Source: Pseudomonadota bacterium (GTDB taxonomy: Bacteria; Pseudomonadota; Alphaproteobacteria; Rhizobiales; Xanthobacteraceae). From it: 5,802 nt of DNA. Location of the stretch: the NCBI GenBank assembly GCA_023433965.1, contig JAEYTQ010000431.1, positions 1 to 5,802 on the forward strand, given 5' to 3'. The notes under the pieces are model-generated. The model was given only the letters and a program-made list of their open reading frames with translations, ran no database searches and was not told where the DNA came from. Below are positions 1-5,011 of this stretch, in pieces (the first letter of the stretch is position 1; each line of letters begins with the position of its first letter). A program made the position numbers and the translations under genes.

Positions 1-257
1 CGGTCGGAGACGGCGTCTTCGGCCTCGGCGAGCTCGTTCAGAAGCGTGCTGCAACGCTGCAGCAGTTCCTGCCCTGCTTCGGTCAGCCATTGCCGGCGCG
101 TGTTGCGTTCGATCAGCCGAACCGCCAGCCGCTCCTCCAGCGCACTGAGGTGACGGCTCGCGGCTGCGTTCGACATCCGCAGGATTTCGGCAGCCTTCGA
201 AAGGCTGCCGAGCTCCGCGGTTTTGGAGAAGACCTCGAGTTGGAGCAGCCGGTCCAT
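1..257 (-). CDS. LysR-family transcriptional regulator (N-terminal part; cut by left edge)
   Basis: The minus strand is open from an ATG at 257-255 to the left edge, giving 85 complete codons. The protein starts MDRLLQLEVFSKTAELGSLS and continues with KAAEILRMSNAAASRHLSAL, the winged helix-turn-helix of LysR-type regulators (about residues 3-60). The RNTRRQWLTEAGQELL stretch matches the end of that domain and the start of the linker helix. The effector-binding domain lies outside the window. An in-frame TAA lies nine codons upstream of the ATG, and the Met-Asp-Arg start fits the family, so the start is well supported although no good Shine-Dalgarno sequence is visible. The gene is divergent from a hydroxyquinol catabolic operon, the classic arrangement for a LysR activator of an adjacent pathway. 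By inference it senses a pathway intermediate and controls both itself and the operon. The ligand cannot be told from this part. Confidence 0.93.
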   Translation of the reverse strand, partial: MDRLLQLEVFSKTAELGSLSKAAEILRMSNAAASRHLSALEERLAVRLIERNTRRQWLTEAGQELLQRCSTLLNELAEAEDAVSD

Positions 258-259
258 TT

Positions 260-316
260 TTGCAGAAACAGGAAAAGAGACTTACAAATTTTGACCTTTA
301 TTTCCGATTTCTGCAA
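260..316. promoter_or_regulatory. Interrupted palindrome in the divergent promoter region, candidate LysR operator
   Basis: The left arm at 260-275 is TTGCAGAAACAGGAAA. The right arm at 301-316 is TTTCCGATTTCTGCAA, whose reverse complement is TTGCAGAAATCGGAAA. The arms match at 14 of 16 positions and share one centre at 288, with 25 bases between them. The left arm begins 2 bases upstream of the regulator's start codon. The right arm ends 48 bases before the start of the first operon gene. The whole element lies in the only AT-rich, non-coding stretch of the window. LysR tetramers bind two spaced sites in such divergent regions, so this is a good operator candidate. That role is inferred; the symmetry is seen directly. 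Confidence 0.6.
291..296 (+). promoter_or_regulatory. Possible -35 element (TTGACC) for the rightward operon
   Basis: TTGACC matches five of six bases of the sigma-70 -35 consensus and lies between the palindrome arms, 69 bases before the first operon start codon. A 17-base spacer leads to CAAGGC, which is a poor -10 box, and AAAATA at 320-325 is too far away at 23 bases. A weak -10 would fit a promoter that needs a LysR activator, but the assignment is tentative. Confidence 0.25.
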
Positions 317-364
317 GGCAAAATAGCGCCAACAAGGTACCATCGCAGGCGAGGAAATCAGAAA

Positions 365-688
365 ATGTCGGGCCCGATCAGGCACATCGTGATGTGGCGA
401 CTGCGCGGGGAGACGCCCGCGGAGCGCTCTGCCGCCCGGCTCAAGGTCAAGACCCTGTTCGAAGGTCTGAAGGGCCGGATCGAGGGCCTCACCCATATCG
501 AAGTCGGCATGGACGTCAGCGCGGTCGACTACGCCTGCGACGTGGTCCTGTTCTCCGAGTTCAAGGACCAGGCCGCCCTTGCCGCCTACGCCAACCATCC
601 GGAACATCTGCGCGTGCGCGAGGCACTGGGCGACTTGCGGATCGGGCGCTTCCAGGTCGATTATCCCATCCAAGAGGCCGGCGCATGA
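365..688 (+). CDS. Dabb-family (stress-responsive alpha/beta-barrel) protein
   Basis: This 107-residue protein has the length and pattern of a single Dabb domain, a dimeric ferredoxin-like alpha/beta barrel. Residues 5-12 (IRHIVMWR) form the typical first strand, DYACDVVLFSEF (55-66) a central strand, AYANHPEH (74-81) the signature helix segment, and FQVDY (96-100) the last strand. His7, Tyr75, His78 and His81 line up with His5, Tyr72, His75 and His78 as I recall them in the plant polyketide cyclase olivetolic acid cyclase. The ATG at 365 has GAGGAA at 351-356, eight bases away. A TTG-initiated extension to 260 would run through the palindrome and adds no domain, so I rejected it. The stop overlaps the next start as ATGA, which implies translational coupling to maleylacetate reductase. 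Dabb proteins often accompany aromatic degradation genes, but their role there is mostly unproven. A small-molecule enzyme or accessory role is possible. Confidence 0.9.
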   Translation: MSGPIRHIVMWRLRGETPAERSAARLKVKTLFEGLKGRIEGLTHIEVGMDVSAVDYACDVVLFSEFKDQAALAAYANHPEHLRVREALGDLRIGRFQVDYPIQEAGA

Positions 689-1764
689 TCGGCTCGTTCA
701 CCTTTGAAAACCTCCCTTGCCGCGTCGTGTTCGGCAGCGGAACGCTTGCCTCCGCCAAGGCCGAAGTCGAGCGGCTCGGGGGCAAGCGCGCCCTGGTGCT
801 GACGACGCCGCAGCAGGAGGTGCAGGGCAACAGCCTGGGCGTAGCGCTCGGCCCGCTCTATGCCGGCATCTTCTCGGGCGCCACCATGCACACGCCGGTC
901 GAGGTCACCGAGCGTGCGCTCGCGGCGATGAAGGCCTGCGAGGCCGACTGCGTCGTCTCGCTTGGCGGCGGCTCGACCACGGGACTCGGCAAGGCGCTGG
1001 CCTTGCGCACCGGCGTCAAACAGCTCTGCATCCCCACCACCTATGCCGGCTCGGAGATGACGCCGATCCTGGGCCAGACCGAGAATGGCCTGAAGACCAC
1101 TGTGCGCGATGCGGCGGTGCTGCCGGAAACTGTCATCTATGATGTCGATCTGACGCTCACGCTGCCGGTTGGCCTTACCGCCACATCCGGCATCAATGCC
1201 ATCGCCCATGCCGTCGAGGCGCTCTACGCACGCGATTCCAACCCCGTGACGTCGCTGATGGCGGAAGAAGGCATCCGCGCGCTGGCGCATGCCCTGCCCG
1301 CGATCGCCGCCAGGACCGACGACCGCGAGGCCCGCACCGAAGCGCTCTATGGCGCCTGGCTGTGCGGCATATGCCTGGGCACCGTCGGCATGGCACTGCA
1401 TCACAAGCTCTGCCACACGCTCGGCGGCACCTTCGACCTGCCGCATGCCGAGACCCACACGATCGTGCTGCCGCATGCGCTGGCCTACAACGCGCCGGCC
1501 GTGCCCGATGCGATGGCGCGCATCTCGCGCGCGATCGGCGCCGCCGACGCAGCTCAGGGGCTGTATGACCTTACCATGCGGCTGGGCGCAAAGCTGGCTC
1601 TCCGCGATGTCGGCATGCCCGAGGGCGGCATCGACAAGGCGGCCGACCTCGCCGTCACCAATGCCTACTGGAATCCGCGGCGGCTCGAACGGGGCGCCAT
1701 TCGCGACTTGATCGCACGCGCCTGGGCCGGCGAGTCACCCGGCGCTATCAAAGCGGCGGCTTGA
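685..1764 (+). CDS. Maleylacetate reductase
   Basis: This 359-residue protein reduces maleylacetate with NAD(P)H to 3-oxoadipate, the step after hydroxyquinol ring cleavage. It belongs to the iron-containing alcohol dehydrogenase superfamily and has the usual maleylacetate reductase length. The N-terminal nucleotide-binding domain shows GGGSTTGLGKALAL (94-107) and PTTYAGSEMTPI (118-129). The C-terminal helical domain shows SGINAIAHAVEALYA (168-182) and HHKLCHTLGGTFDLPHAETHT (239-259), both highly typical of maleylacetate reductases such as GraC, TcbF and MacA. The position that is a metal-binding Asp in iron alcohol dehydrogenases is Asn171, while His175, His240 and His254 are kept. The ATG at 685 overlaps the previous stop by 4 bases, and MIGSFTFE is a normal start for the family. 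Much longer upstream readings in this frame overlap the Dabb gene and are spurious. The dioxygenase gene downstream confirms the pathway. Confidence 0.94.
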   Translation: MIGSFTFENLPCRVVFGSGTLASAKAEVERLGGKRALVLTTPQQEVQGNSLGVALGPLYAGIFSGATMHTPVEVTERALAAMKACEADCVVSLGGGSTTGLGKALALRTGVKQLCIPTTYAGSEMTPILGQTENGLKTTVRDAAVLPETVIYDVDLTLTLPVGLTATSGINAIAHAVEALYARDSNPVTSLMAEEGIRALAHALPAIAARTDDREARTEALYGAWLCGICLGTVGMALHHKLCHTLGGTFDLPHAETHTIVLPHALAYNAPAVPDAMARISRAIGAADAAQGLYDLTMRLGAKLALRDVGMPEGGIDKAADLAVTNAYWNPRRLERGAIRDLIARAWAGESPGAIKAAA

Positions 1765-1768
1765 GGCG

Positions 1769-3133
1769 ATGCGGCGCACGTTGATCAGATCCGCCATCGT
1801 CATCAGCATGGATGATGCGATCGGCGATTTCGCGACGGGCGACGTGCTGGTCGAGGGCAGCCGTATCGCCGACGTGCGCCCTTGGATCGACGTCGCGGCG
1901 GACATGGAGATCATTGACGGCACCGGTCGCATCGTCATCCCCGGCCTCATCAACGCGCACATGCACACCTGGCAGACGGGCTTGCGCGGCTTTGCCGCGA
2001 ACTGGACGCTGCTGGAATATTTTCGCCGCATGCATGCCGGGCTCGCGACCGTGTTCCGCCCCGCGGACATCCATATCGCGACGCTGGTCGGTGCGCTCAA
2101 CCAGATCAACCATGGCGTCACCACGCTGGTCGACTGGTGCCACAACAATCCGACGCCCGATCATACCGACGCGGCGGTGCGCGGCCTGGTCGAGAGCGGC
2201 ATTCGCGCCGCCTTCTTCCATGGCTCGCCGAAGCCCGAGCCGAAGCCGGGCGAGCCGCACTTCTCGGAAGTGCCGCATCCACGCCGCGAGGTCGAGCGGC
2301 TGCTGGCAGGTCCGCTCGCCGACCGCGACGGCCTCGTCACGCTCGGGCTCGCCATTCTCGGCCCGCATTATTCGACGCTCGACGTCGCCATGCACGATTT
2401 CCGCCTGGCTCGGGAGTTGAAACTGATCGCATCGATGCATCAGGGCGGCGGCCCGGCCAAGACGCCCGGGGGCTGGGAGAGGCTGATCGAGGCCGATCTC
2501 GTCGGAGCCGGCATCAACATCGTGCATGGCAACGATCTAACCGATGACCTGCTGAATCAGATGGTCGATCTCGGCGTGTCCTTCTCGGTGACGCCGGAAA
2601 ACGAGATGATCCAGGGCCATGGCTTTCCGATCACCGGGCGCCTCCTGAAGCGCGGCGTGCGGCCGACCATCGGCATCGATCTGGAATCCGTGCTGGCCGG
2701 AGACCTCCTCTCCGCCGCCCGCCTCGCGCTCTCGACGCAGCGGGCGCTCGACAATGCGGAGTTCCGACAGCAGAGCGGCACCATTCCAGCGACGGCCACG
2801 ATTCCTGTCCGCGAGGCACTGCGCTGGATCACGATCGAGGGCGCACGCATGCTCGGCCGCGAAGAACAGATCGGCTCGCTGACACCGGGAAAGCTCGCCG
2901 ACCTCGTCATCATCGACGCTTCCGGCCTCGATCTCGTCCCCGTGCATGATCCCGTCGCAACCGTCGTGATGCAGGCGAGCCTTGCCAATATCGAGGCCGT
3001 CATGATCGGTGGCAACTGGAAGAAGCGGAACGGCCGGCTGCTGGTTGACGGGCTCGACGCGAAGAAACAGCTGCTTGCGCAATCCGGCCAGCGGCTGGTG
3101 CAAGACATCGAACGGCAAGGACACGCTGCGTGA
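1769..3133 (+). CDS. Amidohydrolase-superfamily protein, ATZ/TRZ (cytosine deaminase/chlorohydrolase) group, substrate unknown
   Basis: This 454-residue protein has the two parts expected for the family: a small beta-sandwich made of the N terminus (1-58) and the C terminus (about 365-425, with IGSLTPGKLADLVIID), around a TIM barrel. Metal ligands visible are His64 and His66 (NAHMHTWQTGLRG), His224 (SMHQGGG), His253 (IVHGND) and Asp304 (GIDLES). The spacings of 29 and 51 between the last three match S-adenosylhomocysteine/cytosine-type deaminases. The general acid/base Glu usually found three residues after the third His (HxxE) is Gly227 here, and no Glu lies in that loop. Typical members hydrolyse C-N or C-Cl bonds on heterocycles, but the altered loop makes the reaction uncertain. 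The start is 4 bases after the maleylacetate reductase stop, with GAGG overlapping that stop, so coupled translation is likely. It has no signal peptide and should be cytoplasmic. By context it may prepare a substrate for the hydroxyquinol route. Confidence 0.9.
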   Translation: MRRTLIRSAIVISMDDAIGDFATGDVLVEGSRIADVRPWIDVAADMEIIDGTGRIVIPGLINAHMHTWQTGLRGFAANWTLLEYFRRMHAGLATVFRPADIHIATLVGALNQINHGVTTLVDWCHNNPTPDHTDAAVRGLVESGIRAAFFHGSPKPEPKPGEPHFSEVPHPRREVERLLAGPLADRDGLVTLGLAILGPHYSTLDVAMHDFRLARELKLIASMHQGGGPAKTPGGWERLIEADLVGAGINIVHGNDLTDDLLNQMVDLGVSFSVTPENEMIQGHGFPITGRLLKRGVRPTIGIDLESVLAGDLLSAARLALSTQRALDNAEFRQQSGTIPATATIPVREALRWITIEGARMLGREEQIGSLTPGKLADLVIIDASGLDLVPVHDPVATVVMQASLANIEAVMIGGNWKKRNGRLLVDGLDAKKQLLAQSGQRLVQDIERQGHAA

Positions 3134-3141
3134 CGGCGCCA

Positions 3142-3162
3142 ATGGACAACAGCAATGACTGA
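3142..3162 (+). other. Six-codon reading frame overlapping the dehydrogenase start
   Basis: ATG at 3142 begins a frame reading MDNSND and ending in TGA at 3160-3162. It spans the real start codon at 3155 in another frame. If translated it could bring ribosomes to the weakly equipped dehydrogenase start. It has no strong ribosome binding site of its own, so chance is equally likely. Confidence 0.2.
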
Positions 3163-4057
3163 CGTTTCCAAGAATGTCGCTTTCATCGGGATCGGCAAGA
3201 TGGGCCTGCCGATGTCGGTGCTCGTCGCCAAGGCCGGCTACGCCGTCACCGCATTCGACCAGAGTGCGGCGCGGACCAGCGAGGCCCGCGGGCAAGGCAT
3301 CGCGATTACCGCATCACCGGCCGAGGCCGTGAGCGGCAAGGCGGCCGTCGTGACGTCCCTGCCGGATGACGCTGCCCTGCGCAGCGCGCTGCTCGGCCCC
3401 GCCGGCATCATCTCCGCGATGCCGGCCGGTGCTATTCTCGTCGAAACCAGCACCGTGAGCGTCGAGGCTTCCAGCGAGGTAGCCGCCGCGGCGCAGGCGC
3501 GCGGCATTGCCTATCTTCGCGCACCGGTCTCCGGCAATGCCAGCATCGTTCATACCGGCGCGCTGACCTGCTTCGTGTCGGGGCCGAAGGACGCCTTCGA
3601 AAACGCGAAGCCGCTGTTCGGCGCCTTCACCCGCGCTCAGACCTATCTCGGGCCGGCCGAGGAAGCCCGCTACGCAAAACTATCCGTCAACCTGATGATC
3701 GCGGTGTCGGCTGCGATGATGGCCGAGAGCCTGGCGCTGGCGCGCAAAGGCGGCATCGCCTGGCAGGACATCTTGAAGGTGCTCGACGACAGCGCGGTGG
3801 CCTCGCCGATGGTGAAGTACAAGACCGCGCCTCTGCGCAGCCGCGATTTCGAGTCCACCTTCTCCTGCAAGCAGATGGCCAAGGACCTCGACCTCATCCT
3901 GGGGGCCGGCCACGTCGTCGGCGTGCCGCTGCAGCTGGCCGCGCAGGTGCGCGAGACCTATGGCTCGCTGGTCGCACAGGGCGACGGCGACACCGATTTC
4001 ATCGCGACGGTCAAACATCTCGAACGGCTGTCCGGCCTCGGCGAGCCGAAGCTGTGA
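3155..4057 (+). CDS. NAD(P)-dependent beta-hydroxyacid dehydrogenase, 3-hydroxyisobutyrate dehydrogenase family
   Basis: This 300-residue protein has the family's usual length and layout. The N-terminal Rossmann domain carries VAFIGIGKMGLPMS (8-21) with the GxGxMG dinucleotide motif, then VVTSLPDD (65-72) and VETSTVS (96-102). The substrate motif is APVSGNASIVHTGALTCFVSG (123-143), and the all-helical C-terminal domain has the catalytic Lys175 with Asn179 (KLSVNL) and the late KDLDLI segment at 243-248. Asp35 (AFDQS) follows the second strand and would favour NAD over NADP, by inference. The motif normally reading DAPVSGG is RAPVSGN here, which suggests a divergent subgroup. Relatives oxidise 3-hydroxyisobutyrate or reduce tartronate semialdehyde, glyoxylate or succinic semialdehyde, and the true substrate is unknown. 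The ATG at 3155 has only a GGA at 3144-3146 as ribosome binding site. A six-codon reading frame overlaps the start. Confidence 0.88.
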   Translation: MTDVSKNVAFIGIGKMGLPMSVLVAKAGYAVTAFDQSAARTSEARGQGIAITASPAEAVSGKAAVVTSLPDDAALRSALLGPAGIISAMPAGAILVETSTVSVEASSEVAAAAQARGIAYLRAPVSGNASIVHTGALTCFVSGPKDAFENAKPLFGAFTRAQTYLGPAEEARYAKLSVNLMIAVSAAMMAESLALARKGGIAWQDILKVLDDSAVASPMVKYKTAPLRSRDFESTFSCKQMAKDLDLILGAGHVVGVPLQLAAQVRETYGSLVAQGDGDTDFIATVKHLERLSGLGEPKL

Positions 4058-4062
4058 TCAAC

Positions 4063-4067
4063 GGAGG
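4063..4067 (+). promoter_or_regulatory. Strong ribosome binding site (GGAGG) of the dioxygenase gene
   Basis: GGAGG lies 5 bases before the ATG at 4073. It is the best Shine-Dalgarno sequence among the operon genes and fixes this start. It suggests the ring-cleavage enzyme is translated more strongly than the genes before it, which depend on coupling or weak sites. Confidence 0.75.
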
Positions 4068-4072
4068 CCTAG

Positions 4073-4957
4073 ATGCGTAACTTCAACGAGACCACGATCA
4101 CGGACGCAGTGCTGGAGCGGATCGCGGGCGCGAGCGACCCGCGCATCAAGCAGGTGAGCGAAGCGCTGGTGCGCCACCTGCACGCCTTCGTCCGCGAGGT
4201 GCGGCCGACCCAGAAGGAATGGGAGTTCGGAATCGATTTCCTGACCCGCACCGGGCACATGTGCAACGACAAGCGCCAGGAGTTCATCCTGCTCTCGGAC
4301 ACGCTCGGCGTTTCCATGCTGGTCGACGCGATCAACCATCCGGTACCGGAAGGCGCCACCGAGACCACTGTGCTCGGACCGTTCTTCGTCCAGGCCGCGC
4401 CGGAGAAGGACAGCGGCGCCGACATTTCGGGGCCGATGGAAGGCGATCCGATGCTGGTCACCGGTTCGGTCTCCACCGTGGACGGAAAGCCGCTCGCAGG
4501 CGCCGTGGTCGACGTCTGGCACTCCGATGACGACGGCTATTACGACGTGCAGCAACTCGACGAGATCGGCGATCTGGCGATGCGCGCACGCTTCCACACC
4601 GACGCCAATGGCCGCTTCCATTTCTGGTCGATCAAGCCGGCCGCTTATCCCATTCCGCATGACGGGCCGGTCGGCGACATGCTGGAGGCGCAGGGGCGTC
4701 ATCCCTGGCGTCCTGCGCATGTGCACTTCATGATCTCGGCGCCCGGTTTCGAGCAGCTCGTGACGCACGTGTTCGTTGCGGGGGATCAGTATCTCGACAG
4801 CGACGTGGTTTTCGGCGTCAAGGACAGCCTGATCCGGGAGTTCGTCCGTCATCCCGCCGGCCGTGCGCCGGATGGTCGCATGGTGGAGAGCGAATATTTC
4901 CATCTCAACTACGATTTCGGCCTGAAGCAGCTCGCGAGCAATGCGAGAGCCGCTTAA
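4073..4957 (+). CDS. Hydroxyquinol 1,2-dioxygenase (intradiol ring-cleavage)
   Basis: This 294-residue protein is an intradiol dioxygenase that uses Fe(III) to cleave hydroxyquinol to maleylacetate (3-hydroxy-cis,cis-muconate). Residues 1-100 form the helical N-terminal dimerisation domain typical of catechol and hydroxyquinol dioxygenases, with RPTQKEWEFGIDFLTRTGHMCNDKRQEF at about 44-71. ETTVLGPFF (97-105) begins the catalytic beta domain. Iron ligands are a Tyr in the DGYYD loop (Tyr157, or Tyr156), Tyr192 in AAYPIP, and His216 and His218 in RPAHVHF. The TTVLGPFFV and PIPHDGPVGDML segments resemble GraB/ChqB-type hydroxyquinol enzymes more than plain catechol 1,2-dioxygenases. Maleylacetate reductase in the same operon supports that substrate choice, because catechol cleavage would need muconate cycloisomerase instead. 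The gene follows the dehydrogenase after 15 bases. Chlorohydroxyquinol or another substituted trihydroxybenzene remains possible as a substrate. Confidence 0.94.
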   Translation: MRNFNETTITDAVLERIAGASDPRIKQVSEALVRHLHAFVREVRPTQKEWEFGIDFLTRTGHMCNDKRQEFILLSDTLGVSMLVDAINHPVPEGATETTVLGPFFVQAAPEKDSGADISGPMEGDPMLVTGSVSTVDGKPLAGAVVDVWHSDDDGYYDVQQLDEIGDLAMRARFHTDANGRFHFWSIKPAAYPIPHDGPVGDMLEAQGRHPWRPAHVHFMISAPGFEQLVTHVFVAGDQYLDSDVVFGVKDSLIREFVRHPAGRAPDGRMVESEYFHLNYDFGLKQLASNARAA

Positions 4958-4964
4958 GCTGGAC

Positions 4965-4986
4965 GTCGGACCAACAAGAGTCCGAC
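4965..4986 (+). other. Hairpin between dioxygenase and FAD dehydrogenase genes
   Basis: GTCGGAC at 4965-4971 pairs perfectly with GTCCGAC at 4980-4986, leaving an 8-base loop. It starts 8 bases after the dioxygenase stop, in the longest gap between the operon genes (54 bases). No run of T follows, so it is not a standard intrinsic terminator. It could stabilise the upstream mRNA, lower read-through or be a processing site. Confidence 0.5.
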
Positions 4987-5011
4987 AACGGGAGCAGACG
5001 GGAGTTCAAGG

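Noticed and set aside
260..288. Promoter made of TTGCAG (260-265) and TACAAA (283-288) with a 17-base spacer, and a similar pair on the minus strand
   Set aside because: Each box matches its consensus at only three or four positions, which is expected by chance in AT-rich sequence.
90..326. Plus-strand frame of 78 codons over the regulator and promoter
   Set aside because: It is antisense to the helix-turn-helix region, has no ribosome binding site and runs through the palindrome.
260..364. TTG-initiated extension of the Dabb protein by 35 residues
   Set aside because: It would translate the palindrome region, lacks a ribosome binding site and is not part of the Dabb fold. The ATG at 365 has GAGGAA eight bases upstream.
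394..684. Upstream extension of the maleylacetate reductase frame, adding 97 residues
   Set aside because: It lies inside the Dabb gene in another frame, has arginine-rich, low-quality sequence and matches no domain. The ATG at 685 gives a normal family start and an ATGA overlap.
661..1476. Long minus-strand frame of 271 codons opposite maleylacetate reductase
   Set aside because: It is a shadow frame caused by high GC content and has no recognisable domain. The opposite strand encodes a clear enzyme.
1748..3295. Minus-strand frames of 252 and 259 codons opposite the amidohydrolase
   Set aside because: Their composition is rich in Arg, Asp and His with no domain, as expected for antisense of a GC-rich gene.
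4058..4903. Minus-strand frame of 281 codons opposite the dioxygenase
   Set aside because: It mirrors nearly the whole dioxygenase gene and shows no family motif. The iron ligands on the plus strand settle the coding strand.
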